From Symbiodinium natans (lineage: Eukaryota > Sar > Dinophyceae > Suessiales > Symbiodiniaceae): 64,000 bases of DNA. A model generated the notes under the pieces. That model was given only the letters and a program-made list of their open reading frames with translations. It made no database searches and was not told the origin of the DNA. The stretch's first letter is position 1. Each line of letters starts with the position of its first letter. A program made the position numbers and the translations under genes. Positions 1-9,989 of this stretch are shown in pieces. The stretch lies in assembly GCA_905221605.1 (NCBI GenBank), contig CAJNDS010002130.1:412501-476500 (forward strand), read 5' to 3'.

Positions 1-1103
1 GCCAAGCCTTTCCGTCTTCTTCAGTGGAGCTGGACCTCCATGCCCGGGGAGGCTGTGATGCCGCCTGCTCGCTCCAGGAAATGGCCATGACCCAGGCAAG
101 TGCCAGTGTGGCTCCAGATTGGATCCTCCTAGATTTCGGGCAGAATGGCTGGGGCAGAAGATCGACGATGGAGCAGTTCATACGGCTTATCCACCTCTTC
201 CTTCCCCTGACGCTGGTCACGATTGTCTTCACCAAGGATATCTTGCCGGATCCGAAGCCGCTCCGCTGTAAGCGATGCAGCGATGGCCTCCAACAGCTCA
301 TGCAGATTGCGTTGCATTACGGTCCGTATGGCGTTTCGCTGTTGAGCTATGACCTGGCCATGCAGCAGTATGCCAAGAAGAGTGGAGAAAACGCGATGGA
401 GCTCATGTGGCCCACCATCAACTTTAACGAGCGTCATCATCCCGCATGGTCCACGCATGCCTTGTTTGCGGACATGCTCGTGAGCTGGTGCAACGAACAG
501 CTGCCCTTGCTGGAGCGTGCGCCTGCCGTGAGTCGGTCCAGGCTGGCGCAACTGACCCCACAACTACGCAAAAACCCCTCGCTGCATTCAGATGACGAGT
601 GGATCCGACCCACACACCCCGCCCTCACTCTGGCGACGCTCGAGATCTGCATCATGCCCCTCACGGCCCACATCGCCCGTTCGCCCAACCCAGAGAGCCC
701 GGAGATGAGCTCGCACAAGGAGTGGCGCCTGTACGAAGATCGTCCCGCGAAGCCAGGATGGATCACAAACGGCACGGATGAGCAGCTCACCTTCAACATG
801 AACATCAGCGCAAGGCCCAAGATCATAGTGCAGTATCTTCGCAGCTACGAGAACGTGGGCCAGGCCGAGATGAGCATTGAGAGCGCTTGGACCTGGGAGT
901 CTCCACAGCTTCCGAACACGCACAACGCGAGCCGCTTCCTCCTGCGCGCGCTGTGGGAGCACCGGCTGTCGCTCACCGAGAGCTTGGTCTTCCGGCCAGG
1001 TCGCAGAGGGCGCCCCAGGAGGGGCGGCCGGGAAGGAGCGGCGGTGTCCTTCCGCCTGGAGCAAGGCCCGAAGTTCAAGATCATGGCAGTCCTCTCCTGC
1101 TGA
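1..1103 (+). CDS. SGNH/PC-esterase-like protein, C-terminal part
   Basis: The frame is open from the left edge to TGA at 1101-1103. I read it as an SGNH-type hydrolase-like protein. PDWILLDFGQNGW resembles the block where the family places an Asn/Gly motif, and ERHHPAWSTHALFADML resembles the final His-containing block. After it come a C-terminal segment with KPGWITNGTDEQL and IIVQYLRSYENVGQAEM, and the terminal FKIMAVLSC. The catalytic Ser block is not in the window, so activity cannot be judged. TCTTCTTCAG at 14-23 could be a 3' splice site starting an exon at 24. A GC-rich, Arg/Gly-rich insert (GRRGRPRRGGREG) precedes the conserved end. The family is known to act on carbohydrate esters or lipids; a specific substrate is not inferable. 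Confidence 0.6.
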   Translation, partial: QAFPSSSVELDLHARGGCDAACSLQEMAMTQASASVAPDWILLDFGQNGWGRRSTMEQFIRLIHLFLPLTLVTIVFTKDILPDPKPLRCKRCSDGLQQLMQIALHYGPYGVSLLSYDLAMQQYAKKSGENAMELMWPTINFNERHHPAWSTHALFADMLVSWCNEQLPLLERAPAVSRSRLAQLTPQLRKNPSLHSDDEWIRPTHPALTLATLEICIMPLTAHIARSPNPESPEMSSHKEWRLYEDRPAKPGWITNGTDEQLTFNMNISARPKIIVQYLRSYENVGQAEMSIESAWTWESPQLPNTHNASRFLLRALWEHRLSLTESLVFRPGRRGRPRRGGREGAAVSFRLEQGPKFKIMAVLSC

Positions 1104-1394
1104 TGGCAGCGAAAACCCCGGGGTTTTTGCCCTGTTGCTTTTTTTTTTTTGGGGGGGGGGGTGGGGGGTGGAGTTTTCCCATCAGTTCTGGTTTCCGAGA
1201 GCCACTAGCGCCTGTTGCAACCGTTTCGCGGCCACAGCCCTGAATTCCTCAGGAGAGTCCCCCCTGTTGGGAAGCCCTGGTGAAAACTGAGCCACCTTAT
1301 GAAGAACAATTCAACCCCTGAATTCCGCCCCATCCCCTCATATCGAGATCCAGAATTGGGCTTGGGGTTCGGGGTTAGACTCTGCGGACTTCAG

Positions 1395-1450
1395 GTTCAT
1401 GTCCGTTGAAGCCTTCCGCAGGAACACGAAACCTTGGTTAAGAGCCTCAG
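1395..1450 (+). CDS. candidate internal exon
   Basis: This open stretch begins after GGACTTCAG and reads FMSVEAFRRNTKPWLRAS. No family is recognised. The acceptor is good; the donor is not certain. Confidence 0.3.
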
Positions 1451-1518
1451 TTTACATGCGCTTCACAGGCCTTAGGGTCCCGGGCTTAGGTTGGACTGGA
1501 CGACATGGAACGCTCAAA

Positions 1519-1539
1519 TCCCCCCCCCCCCCCCCCCCC
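1519..1539 (+). repeat. poly-C tract
   Basis: A run of about 20 C. Another C tract lies at 1733-1755. Both sit upstream of exon candidates and could serve as extreme pyrimidine tracts. Their exact length is prone to assembly error. Confidence 0.8.
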
Positions 1540-1682
1540 GCAAACTATTCTGCGGTTTTGAAGGCGCCCTGTCAGCCCAAAGAGTCGGGCCACGGAGGTC
1601 CTTCTTGTCTGGGAGTGGTAGAGCTGCTGAGGGCGTAGGGAGGCAAGGGGCGCAGCGACTTCAGTGGGCCGAAGCTGCAACG

Positions 1683-1725
1683 AACCCTAAACCCTAAACC
1701 CTAAACCCTGGACCCTAAACCCCCC
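1683..1725 (+). repeat. CCCTAAA telomere-like array
   Basis: A short array of the CCCTAAA heptamer with one variant unit, lying upstream of the exon at 1778. Confidence 0.85.
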
Positions 1726-1777
1726 ATTATTCGCCCCCCCCCCCCCCCCCCCCCCATGTGGCCCCTTGCAAGGACAG

Positions 1778-1879
1778 GTGCGCCTTCAAGTTGCCGAGGG
1801 TCCTGAGAAGGAGCAGTCTGAGGAGTGGGTGCCTGTCAGGCGTGGGCCCGAATCTTTGACTTGGACTTCACCAAGGGCG
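1778..1879 (+). CDS. internal exon, unknown protein
   Basis: Thirty-four whole codons read VRLQVAEGPEKEQSEEWV and onward to TWTSPRA. The acceptor is AAGGACAG|G. The donor is GTTTAGGG at 1880, so the intron opens directly with telomere-type repeat. The composition is protein-like, with no family recognised. Confidence 0.5.
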
Positions 1880-1980
1880 GTTTAGGGTGTAGGGCCTAGG
1901 GTTTAGGGCGGTTCCTGGGCCAATTCCGAAGCTTATGGTTTTGGGTTTAGGGATTCGAGCTTAGGGTTTAGGCCGGCCAG
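1880..1980 (+). repeat. telomere-like putative intron (TTTAGGG)
   Basis: About 100 bp between two exon candidates, made largely of degenerate TTTAGGG units. It starts GTTTAG and ends CCGGCCAG, so it would be an ordinary GT-AG intron. Confidence 0.5.
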
Positions 1981-2052
1981 GTTTCCCGCCATCAATATCG
2001 TGGAGCTCCAGAGGCCTGTCAACCGACCGGCCGAGACGCTTGGCCATGGGAG
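1981..2052 (+). CDS. exon candidate after telomere-like intron
   Basis: It follows CCGGCCAG. Two frames look plausible. In phase with the preceding exon it reads VSRHQYRGAPEACQPTGRD and continues to a TAG near 2098. In another phase it reads FPAINIVELQRPVNRPAETL with a donor at 2053. The frame is unresolved. Confidence 0.4.
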
Positions 2053-2668
2053 GTTCTGGTGCTTGAGCCTTTTCCTCACTCCCAGTAGGGAACTCGCACC
2101 TTCTATTCCCCCTGCGTCACCCTTCAATGGGATCTATAGGGACCCTATCTCGCAGATCCCTTAAGTATCCAATCCTGAAGCCAAGGCGGAGGCGACAAGT
2201 TCGGAACTCCTTTCGCAGAGATGCCGGAGGGATCCGAGACCGCGCGCGGGAGCCGTGGCCGTGCGTAGCGCGCTCTTTTACCTTGGGATCGTTTGTGCAG
2301 TCTTCGTCGTGATGTGCTCTAAGGGGCTATGCATTCTTTGTGATGGTGTGATGGTGCTTCTTCTTGGGAGTTGCTCTGGTTGACTTCGCGATGCCTGTTT
2401 CAGGGAGCCCTGTGTTTTCTGGGCGTGTCGGACCTGACATTCCGTGGACCTTGTGTTTCCAAGGCTCCAGATTCGTAGCATCGTAGACCCCGACTCGGTC
2501 TTTGCCAGGTAGGGTCACCCTAATCCCTAACCCCCTGCACTCACAGTGTCACAGAAGCCCAAACCGTCACAAAGCATCCCCAACGCCCTCTTCAAGCCCT
2601 TCATATCCCGAACAAGAAACCCTCCCTATTCCCTCTGCAAGCCCCCGAAGCAAACCTATACTAAGAAC

Positions 2669-2750
2669 CCCTAAACCCTAAACCCCAAACCCCAAACCCT
2701 CAACCCTAAACCCTAAATCCCAAACCCTAAACCCCCAGACCCTCAAATAC
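2669..2750 (+). repeat. CCCTAAA/CCCCAAA array
   Basis: Degenerate CCCTAAA and CCCAAAC units upstream of the exon at 2761. About 400 bp before it (2330-2660) hold no confident gene. Confidence 0.8.
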
Positions 2751-2760
2751 TTCTCAAAAG

Positions 2761-2822
2761 GAGCTCTGCCGCCTCCTCCTGGAGCTGCGCCACCAGCCCC
2801 CGCGCAAGGCGCAGCTCCGGAC
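2761..2822 (+). CDS. internal exon, unknown protein
   Basis: It reads ELCRLLLELRHQPPRKAQLR after CTCAAAAG|GA. A GTCTAC donor lies at 2823, 4 bp before terminal inverted repeat element B1. The element therefore begins essentially at the exon edge and forms the start of the intron. Confidence 0.45.
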
Positions 2823-2826
2823 GTCT

Positions 2827-3032
2827 ACTTGGAGGTTCATGGTACTTATTCACCAATTAAAGCCTATACCTGTAGGGTTTGGGGTTTAGGGTTCAGGGTT
2901 TAGGGGTACCCACCAACCAGTTATATCTGTACTTCTAACCCACTTCTAAGCCCCTTAAGTGCCCCAATATGCTTATAAGTGCAGTTCTAAGTACAGTTAT
3001 AATTGGTTAATAAGTGCCATGAACCTCCAAGT
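2827..3032. mobile_element. TIR element family B, copy 1
   Basis: It opens ACTTGGAGGTTCATGG and closes with the exact reverse complement CCATGAACCTCCAAGT, giving 16-bp perfect inverted ends. A TTTAGGG block (about 2875-2906) sits inside. There is no coding capacity, so it is MITE-like or introner-like. Confidence 0.8.
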
Positions 3033-3208
3033 AATTGGGCTTTTTAGATGCTAGACATCCCTGTAGGGGATAGGGGATTATGGGGTTTATAGGGTTTCGG
3101 GTTTGTAGAGTTTTAGGGTTTCGGGTTATAGGGGTTAGGGTTTAGGGTTCCCAAACATGGTGCCCCATGGCCCCCCCCCCCCCCCCCCCCCGCGAGAGCG
3201 CGCTGTAG

Positions 3209-3352
3209 GTCATGGAAGCTTCGGCACAGTTTTGCGGGCTGCCGATGCTCGTCGGAAGTCTTGCGCAGGCGGAAGCCGCGCCCGATGACGCCTTGGGCCT
3301 GGACCTACGGCCGCCGGTGCCTGGGCGGACAAGGGTTGAGAGTCGGCTGCCC
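3209..3352 (+). CDS. internal exon, unknown protein
   Basis: It follows GCTGTAG|GTC and reads VMEASAQFCGLPMLVGSLAQ, then a stretch ending ESRLPVEMW. The frame is clean and protein-like. Family C element C1 begins at its 3' end. The donor is uncertain; GTTGAAATG is one option. No domain is recognised. Confidence 0.45.
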
Positions 3353-3362
3353 GTTGAAATGT

Positions 3363-3462
3363 GGGGGTTTACGAAAAACAGGGGACCCCTAAGTAGACTC
3401 CAAAAAGTAGGATGCCCTTTATAATAAGGACCCCAAGAAGGTACCCCGAATTTCGGAACCTC
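3363..3462. mobile_element. TIR element family C, copy 1
   Basis: It begins GGGGGTTTACGAAAA. Its end, read on the other strand, begins GGAGGTTCCGAAATTCGG, giving imperfect inverted ends. Internal GGACCCC and GGTACCCC blocks are shared with copies at 37886, 42289 and 48201. Confidence 0.65.
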
Positions 3463-4460
3463 CATTTCCTGGCTGGCCCCCAGCGGCTGTCTTCTACACT
3501 CTTCTGAAGCCCTAGTGTCGTGCCGTAATCTGTCGGCGCCAGCTTGCTTGTGGCTGACATCTTGGAAGACTTCGACTTTCGGAATTGAGCCTACGCACCT
3601 CCCCCGGATCCTTCTGTCTTATGAAGCCGAGTCGGAGAGAGTTTCGAAGCAGACATGGTTTTACATCAGCCCTGCAACCTGGTGTCCACGGCCGTGCATC
3701 TGACTGGACTGGTCATTCTCGACACTTTCGTGACTCACAGTGCACATGGGGGCAAATTACGGCTTTGGGGGTCCTCTTAACGGGCCTCAAGCTTCGGGTG
3801 CAGGCATTAGGGTATAGGGTAAGATAGATTGCTCTTACGTGCCATAGATGCATGCCGTGACAGGCAGAGGTTCGCGCCCAGTGCGAGATTCCCAAGATTC
3901 TCGGAAGAACAGGGCGAATTTTCTCCATTTGTGGGCCCTTTTTGAACCCTCAACCCTAAACCCTGCCTCGCAAGCCCTAAACCCCAAATTGTCGCTGTCC
4001 TTTCTCACACGCGAAAGCCCATGCATGTGCACTCGAAGGGGCTTCAGAACTGACAAAAGTCGGAAGCTGAGACGCTACAAACCCCACTGAAACCCAGAAC
4101 CTAACAACTCGAAAAGATGGGCACTCTGAGCCCCCTCTAAAACCCAAAACCTACCAACCCAACCGATACAAGATGGGCACCCTGAGCATAAGGAGCCGAT
4201 TCTTGAATTTGGTGTCTGAGAACGCCGAAGTCTGCAATCCTTGCACAAGACCCTACATCTCGTCGGAACAACAATCAGGGATCTCAATTTGTGGAGCCCC
4301 TCCTTGTTTGCTTTGGGTGACTGAGGGAGGGCCTTGCTCCACTGACAGCCAGGCTGAGTGGATGTGCTCCTCCCCCCCCCTCCCCCTCCCCCCCCCCCCC
4401 CCCCCCCTCCCCCCTCCCCCCCCCCCCCACCCCCCCTTCACCCCCCCCTCAAAGCCCCTC
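3463..4460. other. no confident gene
   Basis: Several short frames compete here, and one reading SYEAESERVSKQTWFYISP near 3610-3700 is protein-like. Telomere-like units occur at 3945-3985. A C-rich tract (4373-4460) gives spurious Pro/Gly frames. Confidence 0.4.
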
Positions 4461-4599
4461 AAACCCTAACCTCTTCAGCTTCCAGCATGTTCCGCACCAC
4501 CCCAGGAAGCTCCGATTCTGTGTTGTCGGCCTCTTGAGGATGCGAGGCGAGACCTTTCGCCTCTGCAGCTGCGGCATGTGGCGACACGTTCATCGAGGC

Positions 4600-4975
4600 A
4601 CTTACTGCGATTAATGTGATGAATATTGTTGTGGTCATTGTTAGCTTTTGCGCTGTTCTTGTTTGTTGCTGTGGGGCTGTGGCCATGATGAGTAGTTAGC
4701 ATGGCCAATGCCATTGTCATTGCCACTGCCATTCTCAGTGTGAGCGCGATTGTGCCGTTGTCGTTGTGATTGTCATTGTCAGTAACATTGTCATCGTCAT
4801 AGTCCTCATCCTCATCATCATCGTCGTCGTTTTTGTTGCCATTACTACTAGTATTCCTCTTTTGCATCCTTTTACACGAATGCTTGTGTTGATGGTAGAG
4901 CCTGCTGCTATGATTCACTGATGATGATGATGGTGGTGGTGGTGATGATGCTGATTGTTGGCATTTTCTCATTGT
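4600..4975. repeat. low-complexity CAT/GTT-rich region
   Basis: Imperfect 3-6 bp repeats (CATTGTCATTGC, CATCATCATCGTCGTC). The long minus frame over it is Asp/Asn/Thr-rich and is an artefact of the repeat. Confidence 0.7.
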
Positions 4976-5039
4976 TGTATCGTAGCTCGGCTGCGTGCAA
5001 CAGGAAGCATGACCGTCCAAATCTCATAGAAGCATGAGC

Positions 5040-5345
5040 AGATGTTGCGAGCTCTGACCTTGAGTCCCAAACCCCAAACCCCAAACCTCAAGCCCCGAGC
5101 CCCAAGCCCCAAACCCTAATCCCAAAGCCCCAAGACCCAAGCCCAAGACCCAAGCCCCAAGACCCAAGCCCCAAGACCCAAACCCCAACAACCTAACAAG
5201 CCCAATCCCCAAACCCTAAAGCCCGAAGCCCCAAACCCTAAAGCCCCAAGCCCCCAACAACCCGACAACCCGACAACCCGACAACCCGACAACCCGACAA
5301 CCCGACAACCCGACAACCCAACAACCCAACAACCCAACAACCCGA
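5040..5345. repeat. CCCAAAC/CCAAGAC and CCCGACAA repeats
   Basis: Degenerate CCCCAAA and CCCAAGA units pass into about ten tandem copies of the octamer CCCGACAA (about 5262-5345). Confidence 0.85.
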
Positions 5346-5380
5346 CAACCTAACAACTACGTAAACCGAAGTGCTCCACC

Positions 5381-5448
5381 CTAAACCCCAAACCCTAAAC
5401 CCTAAACCCTAAACCCTAAACCCTAAACCCTAAACCCTAAACCCTGAA
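5381..5448 (+). repeat. CCCTAAA array
   Basis: About nine CCCTAAA units directly upstream of the exon at 5450. Confidence 0.95.
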
Positions 5449-5449
5449 G

Positions 5450-5548
5450 GCCGACGGCCTGAAGAGACGCGGGTGCCGCCAGCCCTGGCCTGGGATCCCG
5501 TCCTGGGGCGACTCGGCAAGCTTGGGTGACATGGAACTTCATGCAGTT
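5450..5548 (+). CDS. internal exon between opposed telomere-like arrays
   Basis: Thirty-three codons read ADGLKRRGCRQPWPGIPSWG onward to GDMELHAV. The acceptor is CCCTGAAG|G inside the CCCTAAA array. A GTAGGG donor lies at 5549, followed by a long TTTAGGG array. No family is recognised. Confidence 0.45.
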
Positions 5549-5572
5549 GTAGGGGCGGGGGGGGGGGTTTGG

Positions 5573-5690
5573 TAGGGTTTAGGGTTTAGGGTTTAGGGTT
5601 TAGGGTTTAGGGTTTAGGGTTTAGGGTTTAGGGTTTAGGGTTTAGGGTTTAGGGTTTAGGGTTTAGGGTTTAGGGTTAAGGGTTAAGGGT
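5573..5690 (+). repeat. TTTAGGG array
   Basis: About fifteen uninterrupted TTTAGGG units then variants (TTAAGGG, TTGGGGG). It is opposite in orientation to the array at 5381 across the exon. Confidence 0.95.
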
Positions 5691-6029
5691 TGGGGGTTGG
5701 GGGTTCAAGGTTAAGGGTTAGGGGTTAAGAGTCCAGAGTTTATTAGGTGTAGTGCAGCATAGGTAAGTAGTTTGGGTAGTTTGTATGTTTGATGGACATA
5801 TTGGGGCCTGTATGAGGCTTATCGAAAGGTTTTCCGCAAAGAGTGTTGCTGATATTGTGCCCCCAGAAGTTCCGGGGCCGAGGGGATTTCCGAACATGAG
5901 AGGGGGGGGCCGTTTCCAAGTGCGGGGATCCGGTAATTCCTGTAGTCAGGATACAACGGGGGACCCTGATTTTCGGAAACCCTGTAATCAGGACGCTGGG
6001 GGGGGGGGGGGGGAACCTGATTTTGGGAA

Positions 6030-6345
6030 AGGTGCAGAACCCAAAACCCTAAAACCCTAAAACCCCAAACCCCAAACCCTAAACCCTAAACCCAAAACCC
6101 TAAAACCCTCAGCCCTAAACCCGTTTGGCAAGGTCCCTGCTGGAAGGCCCCGATCGCTTGGACGGAAGCTCCGGGCTCCTCCGCGCCGTGGTGCCTTGGC
6201 GTCTGCCCTTTCTGTGAAGTACCCAAACCCTAAACCCTAAACCCCAAACCCTAAACCCTAAACCCTAAACCCTAAACCCTAACCCCTAGACCCTAAACCC
6301 TAAACCCTAAACCCTAAACCCCAAACCCTAAACCCTGAACCCTTG
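6030..6345 (+). repeat. CCCTAAA arrays
   Basis: Two blocks (6030-6120 and 6222-6345) of CCCTAAA/CCCCAAA flank the short unique island at 6133-6215. Confidence 0.9.
6133..6215 (+). CDS. exon candidate
   Basis: It follows GGCAAG|G. It reads SLLEGPDRLDGSSGLLRAVV in one phase and an Arg-rich alternative in another. The frame is unresolved. Confidence 0.35.
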
Positions 6346-6655
6346 GGGGCCCTTCAGGGCCCTTCTGTGACAAGACGTTGGCCGGATAATCGGATCCGAA
6401 GCTTCTTGAAGGATGTTGGGGCACTTTGAGGCGCGAAGCAAATGCAGTGACAAGTCCTCTCATGTTGAATCTGTCGTGCCCTTGTTTCGGAGGTTCTGCA
6501 TCCAGCTCGTTTCACGCGCACGCCCTTCCGTAACGTACGAGCTTCGCAACACCTGTCGAGATGAAGGGGGCATAACCTATAGCCTACACCCGAAATTTCC
6601 TACACCCTGGACACTAAGCTCCCCCTGCGTGGCCCCCCCGCCCCGGCGCCCACAG

Positions 6656-6686
6656 GAGAGTCGGCATGGAAGGGGGCCGGCTGCCG
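6656..6686 (+). CDS. 31-nt micro-exon candidate
   Basis: CGCCCACAG|GAGAGTCGG to GCTGCCG|GTAAGG has a canonical acceptor and donor around 31 nt. If in phase it encodes ESRHGRGPA. Support is from splice context only. Confidence 0.3.
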
Positions 6687-6799
6687 GTAAGGCCGAAGTT
6701 TTTTGTTGGGGTTTACGGCTTCTAGCCTGGGGTGTTCGAGGCTTGGGGATTTTGAGGGTCTTTAGGGGTCTCTATTACAGGGTTGAAGGGGTGAAGGGT

Positions 6800-7735
6800 T
6801 GAACCTTTTGGGTTCTAAGGGTTTAACTTAAGGGTCGTGAAGGGACTCCAAAACATGATGGCACTTAGGGGTGCCTGTTATCATACTTGCAACCAACGCA
6901 GTGCCCACAACTAAGAGAACTGGCCGCAACATGAGTTCATGTCGAAGGACTCTGAGCAGTCGGGTTCTCGAGGCCTTGAGAGGTGGGGGCCTGCATTCCC
7001 AGCAGCTTCCATCAGCACGTCGAGGGGCCTCACGCCCCTGAACCCTAAATGCCTGCAATCTAAACCCTAAACCCTTTAAACCCAAACCCCAAACCAGGTG
7101 CGGAGCGTGAACCACTTGCTGCACCTGAGCTGACGGGTTTTAAGTTGTTAGGGTTGAGGGTTGGGCAAAGAAGGGGTTGTAAGTCTTTTCGGTACTTGGG
7201 GCGCAGGTTGAGGGGGTTTATGGGGCTCACGGGGTTACTCGGGTTTAATCGGGTTTAGGGTCTAGGGTTTAGGGGTCAGGTGTCAGGTGTTTGGGCTTCT
7301 AGGGTCTGTGTGGTTCTGCAGGGGATCATGGTGGATTGCAGGGGCTCAGGGTTGCCGGCGGGACCTGGAACCTGGAGCCCCCTCCTCAGGAAAAGGATGC
7401 ATTAAAAACCCTGAACCCCAACAAGCCCAAGGCTTAAGGCGAATTTAATTTCCAATTTGTTTTCATAGTCGGACCCTTATAGGATGTCTTGAAGCCCAGG
7501 ACCACGGTAAGTGGTAACCCTTGCTCGATGGTTTTTGAAAGGGGCGATTCGGGCCGTTGTTAGAAACTGGGTTGTGCTTTGGGTTTTGTCTTTCAAGTTT
7601 TTCTTCTTTCCTCATAAGGGGACTGTTCTTAAATTACTTCAAAGGGCTTACAAGGGAACCGACCCTATGTTTCACAGGGCAACCTATTCAAATGATACTT
7701 TTCAAAGGGTTGAAAGCCCAACCCAGCAGAGTTCA
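6800..7735. other. no confident gene
   Basis: Degenerate telomere-like units and short frames. A short frame VRSVNHLLHLS ends in a stop near 7126, after AAACCAG, and could be a terminal exon. Otherwise nothing is recognised. Confidence 0.35.
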
Positions 7736-7736
7736 G

Positions 7737-7811
7737 GTACATGGCAAACGCTTGGACCTGGGCGGGGCAGACGCTCAAGGTGGATGCACAGTTGCTGGGC
7801 AGGGCCTTGCA
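7737..7811 (+). CDS. internal exon, unknown protein
   Basis: It follows AGAGTTCAG|G and reads YMANAWTWAGQTLKVDAQLL. The donor is not fixed. The following T/C tract gives hydrophobic nonsense. Confidence 0.4.
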
Positions 7812-7964
7812 CTTTTTTTTCTTCCTCGGTCCCTTGAAGGCCTTTCAAAGCTCTCCCCCGCCTACATTCTAGTACTTGTAGGAGGCCCTTGAGGGGCGTG
7901 GTATATTCAAGGGGGAGGGGGGCAAGCAACCCTAAGCCCTGAACCCTAACCTCCACGCTTTCAG

Positions 7965-8027
7965 GTTCTTCACCCACCTGCGTGAAGGAGTCGAGGCAGG
8001 AAGGACGTCGGGATGCTTCGCGCCGGG
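7965..8027 (+). CDS. internal exon, unknown protein
   Basis: It follows CCACGCTTTCAG|G and reads FFTHLREGVEAGRTSGCFAP. A GTTTGGGG donor lies at 8028, a degenerate telomere-like unit. CCCTAA units precede it. Confidence 0.45.
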
Positions 8028-8420
8028 GTTTGGGGTTTGGGTTGTTGGGTTTGAAGTTTGGGGTGCTTTACGGCGGTAACGGTAAAGAAGCCTTGGGTGT
8101 TCACCCATTTTTGCCACCCTGAACGATTTTGCCATTGCCCACAATAAAAAGGAACTGCCAATCTCCAGCAATAAAGTCCTGTCAAAGAAAAGAAAGATAA
8201 TTACTAATTATTACTGAAATGATGAATACAAACGATGATGATGAGCGATCCGTAAAGAAAGCGTGCGCGCATTCTCTTTGACAGGGGGCACCTTCCTTCC
8301 AGGGAGCATTAGGAGGCTGGACTTCTCAAAGCAAGCGCCGCGCTCGTAACTCGTGCGGTCTCGTAAAGCCCCCCAAAACCCCCCCCCCCCCCCAAAAAAG
8401 AGGCCATCTGGTCAGAGCAG

Positions 8421-8549
8421 AGGGCAACCCGGAGCCGGCTGTCGAAGCTGGCCGTGCAGCTTGCGCCGGGGTGCCCGGAGACTTTACAAAACTTGATGAA
8501 CGTCGCGGCACCCGGCTTTCGGCTTTGTCCTGCGTGGGGCCCAGAATGA
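8421..8549 (+). CDS. terminal exon candidate, 42 codons and stop
   Basis: It follows GTCAGAGCAG. It reads RATRSRLSKLAVQLAPGCPE, then TLQNLMNVAAPGFRLC, ending in TGA at 8547-8549. The composition is amphipathic and protein-like. A poly-C/poly-A tract lies upstream. No domain is recognised. Confidence 0.5.
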   Translation, partial: RATRSRLSKLAVQLAPGCPETLQNLMNVAAPGFRLCPAWGPE

Positions 8550-8701
8550 TCCGGATGAACCTCTGCACACTCAACCCCGAAACCCTGAAACCCTGAAATT
8601 CGTGAAACGCTGAAAAAGCCCTGAACCACTCACACCCCCAAAACGCCCTAAGACCCCTGAATCCCAAAAAACCCCAAAAAGCCCGAATTCTGTGTTTTTA
8701 G

Positions 8702-8767
8702 CCGAGGTGGCTGACCACCACGCCGAGCCTGGCGCTCAACCCGGAGGCCTTTGAGGCCCTCGCCGGC
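8702..8767 (+). CDS. internal exon, unknown protein
   Basis: It follows TGTTTTTAG. Twenty-two codons read PRWLTTTPSLALNPEAFEAL then AG. The donor GTTGGGGG is at 8768. Confidence 0.5.
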
Positions 8768-8917
8768 GTTGGGGGTTCCAGGACCTTCAGGTTTGGGAGG
8801 GTTTAGGGCTTCGGGTTTCGGGTTTCGGGGTTTGGGGCTTAGGGCTTTGGGTGGTTTTTAAGGTGCAAGGTCTAGGGTGCAGCTTCGGGCCTTCAGGGCT
8901 TTAAACCGCAGCTTCAG

Positions 8918-9106
8918 GCCTTCCTGAAAGAGCTTTACGAGCTCGCGGACAAGCTGCCATTCCCATCCAACTCCAACATAAAGTCGAGGAGACCCGTTCA
9001 AGTTCTGCAGTTTTCTGCAGTTGCTGCAGCCCTCTTGCGCAAGCCATGGAAGCAACCCTGTGCTTCTTGTTGCCCTTCTGTAGATGTTCGTTTGTACAAG
9101 CAATAA
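8918..9106 (+). CDS. terminal exon, unknown protein
   Basis: It follows GCAGCTTCAG and ends in TAA at 9104-9106. It begins AFLKELYELADKLPFPSNSN and contains a Cys-rich segment (CASCCPS) near the end. It is one of the clearest unassigned coding stretches in the first 20 kb. It may be the 3' end of the gene containing 8702-8767, but the phase between them cannot be proved. Confidence 0.5.
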   Translation, partial: AFLKELYELADKLPFPSNSNIKSRRPVQVLQFSAVAAALLRKPWKQPCASCCPSVDVRLYKQ

Positions 9107-9241
9107 GAAGCAGCTAGAGAGGCGATGTTGGGAAAATTGTGGGCCGACCCTGGTTCCGAACTCACCACTGTGCAGGGGGAAGGAGTGAACCCCCCAAATC
9201 CTCAGCCCCAAGCCCTAACGCGCTACTACGGCCGTTCCAAG

Positions 9242-9315
9242 TCAGGAGAGCCAAAGAAGCTGAAGAGATCAAAGTCAATCTCTTCGGGAAGAAGATCCCG
9301 GCGCGACCTTTGGCA
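9242..9315 (+). CDS. exon candidate
   Basis: It follows CGTTCCAAG and reads RRAKEAEEIKVNLFGKKIPA. A GTGACA donor is possible at 9316. A fragment with family C sequence (GGGGTACCTTATTGGGGG) follows at about 9328. Confidence 0.4.
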
Positions 9316-9652
9316 GTGACATTATTAGGGGTACCTTATTGGGGGTCATTACTATCGGCAGATCCTACTATCATAGCACTACGGTGTATGCATTCTGGTA
9401 CGTGAAAGCATTATCTACGATCTACTGTACGCATATGGTACACGAAGAGCGCATGATGATATGGTATATGGATGGTGCTGGAAAGTCGGAGCGTTAGGAA
9501 CTTAAGCAAAGTCACCATAACAAAGCTACTAGATTAATTGCACCGCCTTAACGACAGCCCAGTCATCCTACACCTACTACTAAAGAACACTAAACCCAAA
9601 CCCCAAACTCCAAACCCCAAACCCCAAACCCCAAACCGTAAACCCCAATGTG

Positions 9653-9716
9653 TCATTGCCATCGCAGTGGCTTTGGGGGGGAAGCCGTGGCATCTCTGGG
9701 AACTGCCGGAACAAGC
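9653..9716 (+). CDS. exon candidate
   Basis: A short protein-like frame (ALGGKPWHLWELPEQA) lies between CCCCAAA units and CCCTAAA units. The splice sites are weak. Confidence 0.25.
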
Positions 9717-9736
9717 GAACCCGAAACCCGAAATTC

Positions 9737-9800
9737 AAACCCTAAACCCTCAAACCCTAAACCCTGAACCTTAAACCCTAAACGCAAAACCCTCAGGCCT
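9737..9800 (+). repeat. CCCTAAA/CCCTCAA array
   Basis: Degenerate telomere-like units immediately upstream of the exon at 9821. Confidence 0.85.
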
Positions 9801-9820
9801 AAGCCTTGTCTTCTTTGTAG

Positions 9821-9926
9821 GGCCTGAGCTTTTGCAAGGCAAGGCGCTTCGGCGTCCAGCAGAGCGCAAAGTTCGCGTCCAGCTGGGCAGCCTCGCGGCA
9901 GCAGAGCCGAGCTACAGGCTTCGTGG
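9821..9926 (+). CDS. internal exon, unknown protein
   Basis: It follows TTCTTTGTAG and reads PELLQGKALRRPAERKVRVQ onward to AAAEPSYRLRG. The donor is GTTTGGG, leading into TTTAGGGG units. It is another exon with CCCTAAA before and TTTAGGG after. Confidence 0.5.
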
Positions 9927-9989
9927 GTTTGGGCGTTTAGGGGTTTAGGGGTTAAGGGGTTCAGGGGTTTAGGATCTGGGATTTGGGGT

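Noticed and set aside
4475-5020. 181-codon Asp/Asn/Thr-rich minus-strand frame
   Set aside because: It lies over low-complexity CAT/GTT repeats and has no domain or splice support.
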